DNA of 64,000 bases from Immundisolibacter sp. (GTDB lineage Bacteria > Pseudomonadota > Gammaproteobacteria > Immundisolibacterales > Immundisolibacteraceae): positions 368,501 through 432,500 of the forward strand of contig NZ_JACIZD010000002.1 in assembly GCF_014359565.1 (NCBI RefSeq), read 5' to 3'. Below the pieces are notes generated by a model. The model was not told where the DNA came from, did no database searches, and saw only the letters and a list, made by a program, of their open reading frames with translations. Made by a program: the position numbers and the translations under genes. Below are positions 1-8,238 of this stretch, piece by piece; the stretch's first letter is position 1, and every line of letters starts with the position of its first letter.

Positions 1-383
1 TGGCCGGCGCCGGCCCGGTCACGCACGAAACGCGCCCGGTCCAGCGCCGCCGACAGTTCGCCAAACTGCAACGGCAGCGCCACGCTGGCGACCAGCGACC
101 GCCCCAGCGCGGTCTGCCAGTCGGCGTCCGCAGTCTGGCCGCCGGGCACCGCCAGCACCACCACCAGCCGCGGCCAGCGCGCCCGGCAGGCATCCAGCAG
201 GGCCAGGGCCGCCTCGCGCGGACCGGCCTGGAACAGCATCAACGCCAGCGGCGCCGCTTCGGACGGCAACCCGGCCAGATCGGCCGCTGGCACCACCTGA
301 TAACCCAGGAACTGCAGCAGTACGTCGGGCGCCGGGAAAATGTCGTGAGGGTGCGGAGCCAGCAGCAGACTGTCGCGGACCAT
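1..383 (-). CDS. fleQ: FleQ-type flagellar master regulator, N-terminal part (cut by window edge)
   Basis: The first 127 residues read as the receiver-like FleQ domain: a start resembling M-V-R-D-S-L-L-L, then a hydrophobic strand near WPRLVVVLAV and a block near LVASVALPLQFGELSAAL that I align with the P. aeruginosa FleQ N-terminus. FleQ is a sigma-54-dependent AAA+ activator of flagellar genes that also responds to c-di-GMP. Its ATPase and DNA-binding domains would lie beyond base 1. It follows fliD-fliS-fliT-pilZ on the same strand, the usual neighbourhood. ATG at 383 is the first start in frame. The phosphorylatable receiver aspartate is not evident, which is normal for FleQ. Confidence 0.85.
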   Translation of the reverse strand, partial: MVRDSLLLAPHPHDIFPAPDVLLQFLGYQVVPAADLAGLPSEAAPLALMLFQAGPREAALALLDACRARWPRLVVVLAVPGGQTADADWQTALGRSLVASVALPLQFGELSAALDRARFVRDRAGAG

Positions 384-465
384 GCCAGGGAATTCCCGTT
401 CGATGCCCGGTCGCAGTGCCCGGCGAGCACATGCCACAGCGAGGCGAAAGCGTCACAGCGCGGGC

Positions 466-494
466 ATGGTGCAAACGCAATCAGGCAGTGTCAA
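466..494 (-). promoter_or_regulatory. candidate sigma-70 promoter for fleQ
   Basis: On the minus strand a perfect TTGACA (489-494) is followed after 17 bases by CACCAT (466-471), a poor -10. It lies in the 146-bp gap between the pilZ-domain gene and fleQ. Only the -35 is convincing. Confidence 0.3.
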
Positions 495-529
495 GAATCC
501 GGCAATCAGGCGACCTTGAACGGCGGCGC

Positions 530-1069
530 TCAGGCTGGGCGTTTGGCCTGCGCCACCGCCCGCCGATGACGGCGAAACAGGTAGCTCTCCAGAGCGTCCC
601 TGGCCGACGCGTCCAGACCGTGAAACTCGGCCAGCACCTTGCCATCGCCCAGTGGCAGCAGCGTGGCCGGCAATTCCAGCGCGCTAGGCAGCGCCGCATG
701 CAAATAGATGCTGATCCGTCCCGGCCCGGCCGGCAGCGCAGCCTGCCAGAGCACGCCGCGCAGCCCCAGGCGCGCCGGTTGCGGGTCCGGCAGTTCCAGT
801 TCGCGCTTGTGCCAGCGGCCGATCAGGCCCAGCAGCAGGTCCAGCTTCTGATCCAGGCGCTGCAAATGCGCTGCCAGCTGCGGGGCGTCGTCCAGTGGCG
901 GGGGCGGCTCGTCGAGATTGCCCAGCAGCGCCAGCAGCGCGGCGGCGTTACGGTTGGCATCGGCCAGCCCGTCGGCGTCCGGCAAGGCCGCCAGCGGCTG
1001 CCACACCAGCACCAGGCTGTCGGCCAGACTGAGGCCGCCGGCCAGGGGATCGACTGCATCCGTGTCCAT
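530..1069 (-). CDS. PilZ-like protein of the fliT-fleQ interval
   Basis: A 179-residue protein. The first half is helical (about residues 1-90, with LQRLDQKLDLLLGLIGR). The second half is a beta-rich PilZ-like barrel ending in R-H-R-R, the usual tail of PilZ proteins encoded between fliS/fliT and fleQ in polar flagellates. The canonical RxxxR and D/NxSxxG c-di-GMP motifs are not clear; the second appears degraded to RLGLRG, so c-di-GMP binding should not be assumed. ATG at 1069 has a strong AGGAGG about 8 bases upstream; an in-frame extension to 1114 lacks one. It probably adjusts flagellar assembly or function; this role is inferred from position. Confidence 0.65.
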   Translation of the reverse strand: MDTDAVDPLAGGLSLADSLVLVWQPLAALPDADGLADANRNAAALLALLGNLDEPPPPLDDAPQLAAHLQRLDQKLDLLLGLIGRWHKRELELPDPQPARLGLRGVLWQAALPAGPGRISIYLHAALPSALELPATLLPLGDGKVLAEFHGLDASARDALESYLFRRHRRAVAQAKRPA

Positions 1070-1159
1070 GCCTTGCTTCCTCCTGAACCGTTCGCGGCCG
1101 CCAAGGCAGCGCACTTTGCCATGCGCAAGCGGCCCGCGGCCCCTCCAGGCGCCCGGCGG

Positions 1160-1471
1160 TCAGCCGGCCGCGGCCTGCGCGGCGTAAGCACCCTGCATGC
1201 GGCGGCCACCGCGCAGTTCCTGCAGTGCGGCGGCGGTTTCCTGACGCGCGCGCGCCGCGCGCTCGTTCAGCGCCCGGTCGGCAGCCAGCATCGAGCGCAG
1301 CGCCTCGATCACCGGCGGCCGCAGGCGCCAGGCATCGCCGGCCAGTGCCGTTTCCAGGCAGGCTTGGCGCTGTCGGGCCAGTTCGGCGGTGGTGTCCCAG
1401 GCGCCGGCATCCGCCGCCGCGATCATGGCGGCGGTCAGTTCCAGGGCCGTGCTCAGGAAGCGCTCGTCCAT
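1160..1471 (-). CDS. fliT: FliT-like flagellar chaperone
   Basis: A 103-residue, mostly helical, alanine-rich protein directly downstream of fliS. The stop of fliS and this ATG share one base (TGATG), so the two are translationally coupled. FliT-type proteins bind the FliD cap protein before export. Sequence similarity in this family is weak, so the assignment rests on size, helical pattern and position. Confidence 0.6.
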   Translation of the reverse strand: MDERFLSTALELTAAMIAAADAGAWDTTAELARQRQACLETALAGDAWRLRPPVIEALRSMLAADRALNERAARARQETAAALQELRGGRRMQGAYAAQAAAG

Positions 1472-1884
1472 CAGCCGTTGGCCGCCAGCGGCGCCGGCCG
1501 GTCCGGGTCGATGGCCTGCCAGGCCTCGGCCAGCGTGCCCAGCAGGCGCCCGGCTTCGTTCAGCGGCTCCACCCGATTGGCGGCGTTGGCCTCGATCAGG
1601 CGCCGCAGAATGTAGTCATACAGGGCCGACAGACGATCCACCAAATCCGGTGCCGCGTCGCGATGCAGGCTGCCGGCCAGCTCGCCGACGATGGCCACCA
1701 CCGCCGAAATCAGCTCGCCCTTGCGCGCCAGCTCGCCGCGCTGCAGATGGCCCTTGGCACGCGCGATGCGCTCCAGGGCGCCGTCGAACAACAGGGCGGT
1801 CAGGCGATGCGGCGTCGCCTCGGTGACGCTGGACTGCACCTGCACGGCGGCGTAGTGCTTCAGGGCTGCGCGAGACTGGGACAT
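1471..1884 (-). CDS. fliS: Flagellar export chaperone FliS
   Basis: A 137-residue FliS: YAAVQVQSSVTEATPHRL near the N-terminus, LLFDGALERIARAKGHL in the middle and a C-terminal helix with YDYILRRLIEAN are typical of the four-helix chaperone that binds flagellin C-termini in the cytoplasm and prevents early polymerisation. The ATG at 1884 is preceded by an in-frame GTG; a GGAG lies 7-10 bases upstream, so either may be used. It lies 35 bp after fliD and overlaps fliT by one base. Confidence 0.9.
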   Translation of the reverse strand: MSQSRAALKHYAAVQVQSSVTEATPHRLTALLFDGALERIARAKGHLQRGELARKGELISAVVAIVGELAGSLHRDAAPDLVDRLSALYDYILRRLIEANAANRVEPLNEAGRLLGTLAEAWQAIDPDRPAPLAANG

Positions 1885-1919
1885 CACGGCGAATCTCCGG
1901 GTAAGTGGCCTGTGTTGGC

Positions 1920-3335
1920 CTACTTATCGGCCGATCCGACGCCGGGTAAAGAGGCAAGTTGCTGGGTGAGGAAATTTCCGGTGGATTGAATCTGCGCCAG
2001 CAGTCCGTCGAGCGCGTTGAACTGCGCCAGATAGCGCTTCTGCAGCCCATCGAGGCGCGCCGTCAGGTCGTCGCGCTGGTCGCCGATGTCGCTCAAACGC
2101 CGGTTCAGACCATCGGTGCGGGCCTTGATGATGCCGCCGGAGGTACTCAGATACCCGTCCACCACGCCCGACAGACGCGCGACCAGGCCATCGTCGCCCT
2201 GCAACACGCCGGCCAGCGCGCCGCGGTCGCCGCTGAGCAGGGCGTCGAACTTTGCGCTGTCGAGCTTGAGCGTGCCGCTGCCGTCCACGGACAGGCCGAT
2301 GTCGCCAGCCAATTTTGCCGCCCCGCTGGCACCCGGCACCGGATCGGCGAGCACCCGGCGCAGCTGCTGCTCCACGCCGCGCAAGGCCGGGTCGCCGATC
2401 AGCACACCGCCCTTCTTGGCGGCGGCGTCGTAACCGCCCTGCTCCTTGAGCACGGCGCGCAGGCCGTTGTAGGCATCCACCAGCGCCTGCAACTTGGGCT
2501 TGACGCCGCCGGTGTCGGCGGCGACGGTCAGCGTCACTGGCGCCGTGGTGGTTGCCTTCAGGGTCAGGGTCACGCCGGTGACGGCGCCGCTGACCGTGTT
2601 GCCTGCGCTCTGGTAGGTGAAGCCGTCGATCTTGACGATCGCGTCGCCGGGCGGCTCCTTTTCGGTCAGCCCGTTGGCGGGCCCGCCGGTCTGGTACTGC
2701 AGCGCCGCCAGCCCGCCGTCGCCGCCGGCCTGGGTCAGGCTGATGGTGCTGGCCTGGCCGGTCTTGGCGGAGGTCAGCACCAGGTAGGTTCCGGCCGGTT
2801 CGACGCCGCCGGTGCTGGTCACCAGCGTGGCGGACACACCCAGCGGCTGGCCGTCGGTTGTACGGGCAGCGTTGATGGCGTCGCGGATGCCGGCCAGGGT
2901 CTTGTTGCTGTCGTCGATGGTGATGCTGGCGCTTTTGCCGGCCAGGGACAGCGTCAGCGTGCCGGTGCCGACCACCGTGTCGGCACCGGCAAAGGCACCC
3001 GATGCGAGCTTTTGCGCCTTGGCCAGCGCCGACACCTCGACCGCATAGCTGCCGGTGCTGGCGGTAGCGTCAGCGCTGGCGATGATCTGCGTGTCGTCGC
3101 TCGAGCTCGCCCGGGTGGCGCTCAGCAGGGTCGCCGAATTCAGCCCGTCCAGGGCCGATTTGAGCTTGTCGAGCGCGCCGCGCAGCAGGCCAAAGCCGGA
3201 CAGCTTGGCCTGCAGACCGGCCTCCTGCACCGCCAGGCGGGTTTCGGTCGGCGTGCGCTCGGCCTCGATCAATCGTGATACCAGGCCGCCCACATCAAGG
3301 CCGGAGCCGATACCGCCCGAAACCAACGTCGGCAT
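1920..3335 (-). CDS. fliD: Flagellar hook-associated protein 2 (filament cap) FliD
   Basis: A 471-residue FliD. The N-terminus carries the GIGSGLDVGGLVSRLIEAE motif that begins most FliD proteins. The middle is a Thr/Ala/Gly-rich beta region, and the C-terminal helices (about 400-471, ending near FNALDGLLAQIQSTGNFL) form the leg domain. FliD caps the growing filament and folds exported flagellin. The gene starts 4 bp after the stop of flaG and is followed by its chaperone genes fliS and fliT. Length is normal. Confidence 0.93.
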   Translation of the reverse strand: MPTLVSGGIGSGLDVGGLVSRLIEAERTPTETRLAVQEAGLQAKLSGFGLLRGALDKLKSALDGLNSATLLSATRASSSDDTQIIASADATASTGSYAVEVSALAKAQKLASGAFAGADTVVGTGTLTLSLAGKSASITIDDSNKTLAGIRDAINAARTTDGQPLGVSATLVTSTGGVEPAGTYLVLTSAKTGQASTISLTQAGGDGGLAALQYQTGGPANGLTEKEPPGDAIVKIDGFTYQSAGNTVSGAVTGVTLTLKATTTAPVTLTVAADTGGVKPKLQALVDAYNGLRAVLKEQGGYDAAAKKGGVLIGDPALRGVEQQLRRVLADPVPGASGAAKLAGDIGLSVDGSGTLKLDSAKFDALLSGDRGALAGVLQGDDGLVARLSGVVDGYLSTSGGIIKARTDGLNRRLSDIGDQRDDLTARLDGLQKRYLAQFNALDGLLAQIQSTGNFLTQQLASLPGVGSADK

Positions 3336-3339
3336 GGTC

Positions 3340-3744
3340 TTACGCCTGCTCGCGCAGCAGCAGGCCGCTGCCGGCTTGCAGGGTTTCTATGGTCTGCAAG
3401 GTATCGAGCGCTTCCTGGCTCGGCATCTGGCGCACCAGCTCGCCGGTATCGACATCCACCACCCGTACCACGGTCTGGCCGGTGACTTCGTCGACCCGGA
3501 AATGCAGCTCCCGATGCAGCGTCTGTACGTGGTCCTGCAAGCGCGCCACCGCTTCGCCCAGATCCGCCGGCTGCGGCGCGTGCGGGTCGGCACCAGGCTC
3601 GTCCCGACCGAATGACTGCTGCCGGCCCAGGCCGGCTTGCACCGGCGCCGCCACCTGCTGCGCGGCCGACGCGGCGATCTGGGCCACCGCAGTGGTCGGC
3701 ACTGTCACCGGCGGGCGCATACCTGGATCGAAATTCACGTCCAT
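3340..3744 (-). CDS. flaG: FlaG family flagellar protein
   Basis: A 134-residue protein with a low-complexity N-terminal half and a conserved C-terminal FlaG domain (about residues 75-130): HFRVDEVTGQTVVRVVD then ELVRQMPSQEALD. FlaG proteins influence filament length in polar flagellates; the mechanism is not settled. It sits between the fliC terminator and fliD and is probably read with fliD, the gap to the fliD start being 4 bp. ATG at 3744 is the only suitable start. Confidence 0.88.
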   Translation of the reverse strand: MDVNFDPGMRPPVTVPTTAVAQIAASAAQQVAAPVQAGLGRQQSFGRDEPGADPHAPQPADLGEAVARLQDHVQTLHRELHFRVDEVTGQTVVRVVDVDTGELVRQMPSQEALDTLQTIETLQAGSGLLLREQA

Positions 3745-3811
3745 GGGGGCATCCCTCGCATGTCATGCTCTTGCCTGCCTCGGGAGCGTGAACCCCGCGG
3801 ACAGGCGAAAG

Positions 3812-3840
3812 GGCGGGTCGGAGCTGTGCCCCGACCCGCC
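3812..3840 (-). terminator. intrinsic terminator downstream of fliC
   Basis: A perfect 10-bp stem, GGCGGGTCGG (3812-3821) and CCGACCCGCC (3831-3840), with a 9-base loop. On the minus strand it is followed by CTTTCG, a short T-run. It should end most fliC transcripts before flaG, giving flagellin its own abundant mRNA. Confidence 0.7.
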
Positions 3841-3874
3841 TCCCGTTTGACGTTCGCGCTTGGCGCGCTCACCG

Positions 3875-5329
3875 TTACCGCAGCAGCGAGAGCACGTTCT
3901 GCGACTGCTGGTTGGCCTGCGCCAACATCGCCGTACCGGCCTGCTGCAGGATCTGCGCGCGCGACAGGTTGGCCGTCTCGGCCGCGAAGTCGGCGTCCTG
4001 GATGCGCGAGCGGGCCGCCGAGACGTTCTCCGCCGTGGCCTGACTGCTGGCAACCACCGAGCTGAAGCGGTTCTGCACCGCACCCAGCGCGGCGCGCAGG
4101 TCGTCGACGAAGGCCAGCGCGCCATCGAACACCGCCAGCGCATCACTGGCACCGGTCTGAGTGGCGACGCTCGCGCTGCCAACCGAAGACAGGGAGCTGG
4201 GCACAGTGGTCCCCGAAAGCACCGTGGTACCGGTATCGGTGGTGACACTGAACACGGTCGACGCGTTGAACGACACCTTGCCGCCAACGACAAGACTGTC
4301 GGTGGCGGTGGCGCCGGTCAGGGTCACGCCGGCCAGGCTCACGGTCTTGGTCGCTGCCGAATTGTCGAAATCCTGCACCTTGATGTCGTACCCCTCGGCG
4401 CTGACCATTTTGATCGACGCCTTGTCGGCCGACAGCTCGGCGGTAATCCCGGTCGTGGATGTCTTGGCATTGATGGCCTCTGCCAGAGCACCCAGGTCGC
4501 TGGTGCTCACCACGTTGGCCGAGATGGCTACGCCCGTCGTATTCGAGCCGAACAGGGTCATCGTCACAGTGCCGGCGGCACCCAGCGAGGCGATGGTGGC
4601 CTCGGTACGCGCAGTGGCGGTAACGCCAGTGGTGGCGCTGGCGCCGTTCACGCCGGCAGCGATGTCCCGCGCCGTAGCGTCGGCAGCCACGGCCACGGAC
4701 GCCGTTCCGGTCGTGCCGGACACGGTCAGATTTTGCGCGGCAACGTTGTTCCCGCCCGAAACATCGGCGGCTGCGGTCAGAGTCCCGCCGACGTTGGCAT
4801 TGCTCGAGGCCAGGTGCGAACCGATGTCGCTCGCCTTGGCGCTGCCAATGCCGAAGCTGATGGTCTGGCCCGCATAGGCTCCGACCTGGAACACGCCGTT
4901 GGCAAACGAACCGTCCAGCACGTTCTTGCCGTTGAACTGCGTCTGCGTGGCGATGCGCGAGATTTCCGCCGACAGCGCGGACACCTCCTTCTGCAGCGAG
5001 GCGCGGTCGGTGGCGCTGTTGGTGTCGTTGGCCGACTGGACCGCCAGCTCGCGCATGCGCTGCAAGGCGTTGGTCACCTCACCGAGGGCGCCTTCCGCCA
5101 CCTGGGCGATGGAAATACCGTCATTGGCATTGCGCACCGCCTGGTTCAGACCGCGAATCTGCGCCGTCATGCGGTCGCTGATGGCCAGACCGGCGGCGTC
5201 GTCCTTGGCGCTGTTGATACGCAGGCCCGACGACAGGCGCTGCAGGGAAATCGACAGGTCACCCTGGCTGCGGTTCAGGTTCCGCTGCGTGTTCAGGGCA
5301 TCGATATTGCTGTTAACTACTTGCGGCAT
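3875..5329 (-). CDS. fliC: Flagellin
   Basis: A 484-residue flagellin. The conserved D0/D1 N-terminus (VVNSNIDALNTQRNLN, LSSGLRINSAKDDAAGLAI, NDGISIAQVAEGALGE) and the C-terminus (AARSRIQDADFAAETANLSR, ending NVLSLLR) are intact. The middle, about residues 170-390, is a variable, Thr/Ala/Ser/Val-rich, surface-exposed region. The protein is exported by the flagellar type III system and polymerises into the filament. It is monocistronic: a sigma-28 promoter lies about 100 bp upstream and a terminator follows. A single flagellin gene is seen here. Confidence 0.97.
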   Translation of the reverse strand: MPQVVNSNIDALNTQRNLNRSQGDLSISLQRLSSGLRINSAKDDAAGLAISDRMTAQIRGLNQAVRNANDGISIAQVAEGALGEVTNALQRMRELAVQSANDTNSATDRASLQKEVSALSAEISRIATQTQFNGKNVLDGSFANGVFQVGAYAGQTISFGIGSAKASDIGSHLASSNANVGGTLTAAADVSGGNNVAAQNLTVSGTTGTASVAVAADATARDIAAGVNGASATTGVTATARTEATIASLGAAGTVTMTLFGSNTTGVAISANVVSTSDLGALAEAINAKTSTTGITAELSADKASIKMVSAEGYDIKVQDFDNSAATKTVSLAGVTLTGATATDSLVVGGKVSFNASTVFSVTTDTGTTVLSGTTVPSSLSSVGSASVATQTGASDALAVFDGALAFVDDLRAALGAVQNRFSSVVASSQATAENVSAARSRIQDADFAAETANLSRAQILQQAGTAMLAQANQQSQNVLSLLR

Positions 5330-5428
5330 GGGAATGCTCCACTGTTGAGTTGCCTTACCTGGGCCGTGCCCCCACGGGGTGTCGGGCCTGTTCCAGGAAC
5401 CCGGAGACAGGCTCCGCTTCCGGGCTGT

Positions 5429-5456
5429 GTATCGGCGGGGCTAACAGGAAGCTTGA
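5429..5456 (-). promoter_or_regulatory. sigma-28 (FliA) promoter of fliC
   Basis: Minus strand: TCAAG (5452-5456), 15 bases, then GCCGATAC (5429-5436). This matches the TCAAG-N15-GCCGATA form known for Pseudomonas flagellin promoters. An A/T tract flanked by GCCTGC/GCAGGC (5463-5485) lies just upstream and may act as an UP-like element. The fliC start is about 100 bp downstream. Confidence 0.85.
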
Positions 5457-5545
5457 GCGGCGGCCTGCAAATTTTTTAAGCAGGCATCAGCAGGCGTGCG
5501 CGTGACTCCGCAGCGGCCTCACAACGAGGCCAGGGAAACCTTGAC

Positions 5546-5625
5546 GTAGGAGCCCGGCTGCGCCGGGCGATCACCCGCCTGCGCGCTGCGCGCGGGCGGG
5601 TCGCGCAGCAAAGCTGCGCTCCCTA
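5546..5625. repeat. REP-like block of three consecutive hairpins
   Basis: Three stems follow one another: GCCCGGC/GCCGGGC (5552-5568), ACCCGCC/GGCGGGT (5573-5601) and GCGCAGC/GCTGCGC (5603-5619). The block is bounded by GTAGGAGC and GCTCC, the same type of border (GTGGGAG/CTCCCAC) found at 45164-45236. It lies just past the galE stop and may serve as its transcription end. The rest of the 298-bp fliC-galE gap holds only the fliC promoter. Confidence 0.6.
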
Positions 5626-5627
5626 AC

Positions 5628-6608
5628 TCAGCCGGCTCGCGGCAGGCTGCGCTCCCAATCGAGCGCGGTGCGGACGATGAAATCCAGGTCGTCGTACTGC
5701 GGCTGCCAGCCGAGCGCGCTGCGGATGCGGGTGCTGTCGGCCACCAAGGCAGCCGGATCGCCGGGGCGGCGGTCGGTGTCACGCACGGCGAGCGCCTTGC
5801 CATGTTGCCGCTCGACTGCCGCCAGCACCTCGCGCACGCTGTAGCCGTGGCCGTAGCCGCAGTTGAGGGTCAGCGACTGGCCACCCGCAGACAAGTGGTC
5901 CAGCGCCAGCACGTGGGCGCGCGCCAGGTCCTCGACGTGGATGTAGTCGCGCACGCAGGTGCCGTCCGGGGTCGGGTAGTCGGTGCCGAACACGTCGATG
6001 CGCTCGCGCCTGCCGCAAACCAGCTCGCAGGCCACCTTGATTAGGTGCGTGGCGGCCGGCGTGGCCTGCCCCAGACGCCCGCCGGGGTCGGCGCCGGCCA
6101 CGTTGAAGTAGCGCAGCGTGACGTGGTCCAGGGCGCCGGTGGCGGCCAGGTCGCTGATCATGCGCTCGCTCATCAGCTTGGAGGCGCCGTAGGGATTGAT
6201 CGGCAGCAGCGGCGCGCTTTCGCTGATCGGAATGTGCTCCGGCGTGCCGTACACGGCGGCGGTGGACGAGAACACCAGCCGGCGCACGCCGTGGCGCACC
6301 AGCGCCTGCAGCAGGCCGAGCGTGTTGCGGGTGTTGTTGGCGTAGTACTTGAGCGGGTCGGCCACCGACTCGGGCACCACGATGTGGGCGGCGAAGTGCA
6401 GCACCGCCTCGAAACGACCGGCCGCCAGCGCGGCGTCCAGGCGGGCGGTGTCGGAAAGATCGGCCTCGATCAGCGGCGCGCCCAGCGTGGCCCAGCGAAA
6501 GCCGGTGCCGAGGTTGTCGTACACGGTCACGTCGTGGCCGGCTTCGACCAGTTGCCGGGTGACGTGGCTGCCGATATAGCCGGCGCCACCGGTGACGAGC
6601 ACACGCAT
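5628..6608 (-). CDS. galE: UDP-glucose 4-epimerase
   Basis: A 326-residue extended SDR. It has the NAD-binding GGAGYIGSH at residues 7-14, S114-S115-T116 in the SSTAAVYG motif, and the catalytic pair Y140/K144 (NPYGASK). It interconverts UDP-glucose and UDP-galactose in the cytoplasm, supplying galactose for LPS, exopolysaccharide or glycan synthesis. It stands alone on the minus strand between the flagellin gene and a HIRAN gene, with no gal operon nearby, so a role in surface polysaccharide is more likely than galactose catabolism (inference). Length is typical. Confidence 0.93.
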   Translation of the reverse strand: MRVLVTGGAGYIGSHVTRQLVEAGHDVTVYDNLGTGFRWATLGAPLIEADLSDTARLDAALAAGRFEAVLHFAAHIVVPESVADPLKYYANNTRNTLGLLQALVRHGVRRLVFSSTAAVYGTPEHIPISESAPLLPINPYGASKLMSERMISDLAATGALDHVTLRYFNVAGADPGGRLGQATPAATHLIKVACELVCGRRERIDVFGTDYPTPDGTCVRDYIHVEDLARAHVLALDHLSAGGQSLTLNCGYGHGYSVREVLAAVERQHGKALAVRDTDRRPGDPAALVADSTRIRSALGWQPQYDDLDFIVRTALDWERSLPRAG

Positions 6609-6663
6609 TGGGGGTTTCCTGTTGCGGTTTGGGGCGCCGATGATAGGGCGTTTCGTGGGCGGA

Positions 6664-7050
6664 TCAGGACAGTACGGGCGCGCCGTGGGTCAATTGCACG
6701 CGCAGCTGCACCCGGCCACGCGAGTAGCCGCCTTCGGCCAGGCCGGCAATGCTCGCCCGCAGCGTTCGGCCCTGGTCCAGCCAGCGGGCGACGGCGGCGT
6801 TGTCGGTACGCGGCAGGTAGCCGAGCTTCTCGCGCCGGTAGTACACCGCCACCGCCAGCGGATCGTGGCGGTTCCAGGGCTCGCGGCGCAGACGCAGTTC
6901 CAGGCCCGGCCGCAGGAACGGCCAGATGCCCTCGGCGCGGTGGTACTGGAAGCCGGCCAGCGACAGGTGCAGCGGCGGGATGTCCGGCTCGGCTACGAAC
7001 AGCTGCGGCAAGCGGGCGAGCAAACGGGCAGGATGCAGCGATAGGGCCAT
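6664..7050 (-). CDS. HIRAN-domain protein
   Basis: A 128-residue protein that is almost entirely one HIRAN domain (about residues 28-125): LAGFQYHRAEG, then REPWNRHDPLAVAVYY and EKLGYLPRTDNAAVARWL. HIRAN domains bind DNA 3' ends or damaged DNA in SWI2/SNF2 helicases; small bacterial stand-alone versions are uncharacterised. ATG at 7050 was chosen because a GGAGAT lies about 6 bases upstream; a longer reading to 7182 would start inside the divergent promoter region. It faces the DMT permease gene across 153 bp. Confidence 0.8.
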   Translation of the reverse strand: MALSLHPARLLARLPQLFVAEPDIPPLHLSLAGFQYHRAEGIWPFLRPGLELRLRREPWNRHDPLAVAVYYRREKLGYLPRTDNAAVARWLDQGRTLRASIAGLAEGGYSRGRVQLRVQLTHGAPVLS

Positions 7051-7203
7051 GTCAGATCTCCGGCGGTGAGGGGTCGGAACACTGTAGGTGGGCACCGTCC
7101 CGAATCCTGAGACACCTGCCCTCGCCGGCAAAATTTTTTCCGCGCCGGGCTGGGACCATGGCCCACAATCCGCCCGTCCCATCCCGCAACCCGGCAGGAA
7201 CGC

Positions 7204-8088
7204 GTGTCACGCCCCTTCATAGCCCGCCACCCGCACCTGGCCCTGGTCGGCTTGATCCTGATCTGGGGCGTCGGCTACCCGATCATGAAAATCGGCCTCG
7301 GTTACTGCCCGCCGCTGCTGTTCGCGGGGTTGCGGGCGGTCGGCGGCGGCCTGCTGCTGACCGGACTGGCCCTGCACCACGATGGTCTGCCCGATCTGGC
7401 CGGTACCTGGCCGGCGCTGCTGGTGAGCGCGCTGTTCAATGTGCTGCTGTTCTTCGGCCTGTCGACGCTGTCGGTGCAGTTGCTGCCAGCCGGCATCGCC
7501 TCGGTGGTGCTGTACCTGCAGCCGATCTTCATCGCCGGCCTGGCGCACCTGTGGCTGGGCGAGCGGCTGACGCGCACCAAAATGGCCGGCCTGATGCTCG
7601 GTTTCGGCGGCGTAGCGGCCATTATGGTGCATGGCATGGAAGGCTCCCTGTCGCCGGCCGGGCTGGCCTACGGCGTCGGCTCCGCGGCGGCCTGGGCACT
7701 GGGCACGGTGGCCTTCAAGCGTGCTGCGCCACACTCGATCCTGTGGTTCATCGCGCTGCCGTTCCTGCTCGGCGGCCTGTTGATCGTTGCCAGCGGGCTG
7801 GCAATCGGGGAACGCTGGACCGACATCGCCTGGACGCCGAGCTTCATGCTGGTGCTGGCCTACGGCGCGGCGGTCGGGCTGGCGCTGTCGTGGACGCTGT
7901 GGCTGGCGCTGGTGGCGGCCGGCGAGGCCTCGCGCATGGCCGGCAACACCTTCCTGGTGCCGCTGGTGTCGGTGGCCGCCGGCACGCTGTTTCTGGGTGA
8001 GCCGCTCAGCCTCATGCTGGCGGTCGGCGGCGCGGCGGTGATCGGCGGCGTGTACCTGGTCAACCGCGGGCCGGTACGCAGCAGCTAA
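7204..8088 (+). CDS. EamA/DMT-family permease
   Basis: A 294-residue inner-membrane protein with about ten hydrophobic segments arranged as two EamA repeats (roughly 10-135 and 150-285); LILIWGVGYPIMKIGL is the typical first helix, and WLGERLTRTKMAGLMLG ends repeat one. DMT permeases export or import small metabolites such as amino acids or nucleosides; the substrate cannot be told. Translation begins at GTG 7204, with AGGAA six bases upstream. It is single and divergent from the HIRAN gene. Confidence 0.85.
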   Translation: MSRPFIARHPHLALVGLILIWGVGYPIMKIGLGYCPPLLFAGLRAVGGGLLLTGLALHHDGLPDLAGTWPALLVSALFNVLLFFGLSTLSVQLLPAGIASVVLYLQPIFIAGLAHLWLGERLTRTKMAGLMLGFGGVAAIMVHGMEGSLSPAGLAYGVGSAAAWALGTVAFKRAAPHSILWFIALPFLLGGLLIVASGLAIGERWTDIAWTPSFMLVLAYGAAVGLALSWTLWLALVAAGEASRMAGNTFLVPLVSVAAGTLFLGEPLSLMLAVGGAAVIGGVYLVNRGPVRSS

Positions 8089-8098
8089 AAGCCCGGCG

Positions 8099-8123
8099 TG
8101 GGAGGCCCGCCCGCGGGCCGAAC
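8099..8123 (+). repeat. copy of a GTGGGAG-type REP-like element
   Basis: The 26 bases from 8099 differ at only three positions from those at 45165-45190 (GTGGGAG, CCCGCCC, CGGGCCGAA). The internal GGCCCG/CGGGCC can fold. Both copies lie in intergenic space just after a plus-strand gene. Confidence 0.55.
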
Positions 8124-8181
8124 GGCTCTGGCGCATGCGCGGCGGGCGCCGCTGCAGCCGATCGCCGGCCGGCTTGAGCCG

Positions 8182-8198
8182 CTGGCACGATGCGTGCC
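8182..8198 (+). promoter_or_regulatory. sigma-54-like promoter of the ATP-grasp operon
   Basis: CTGGCACG (8182-8189), then ATGC, then GTGCC: that is TGGCAC-N5-GTGC against the consensus TGGCAC-N5-TTGC, with the invariant GG-N10-GC spacing kept and one mismatch. Transcription would begin near 8209, about 30 bases before the chosen ATG at 8239. No clear NtrC-type TGCACC/GGTGCA palindrome was seen upstream, so the activator is unknown. Confidence 0.55.
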
Positions 8199-8238
8199 TT
8201 TCCCAGCCATGCCAAGGTATGCACCGGAGTCCCAGGAC

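Noticed and set aside
1..5460. Sigma-54 promoters inside the flagellar block
   Set aside because: No TGGCAC-N5-TTGC match with proper GG-N10-GC spacing was found before flaG, fliD or fliS; only the sigma-28 site of fliC is convincing.
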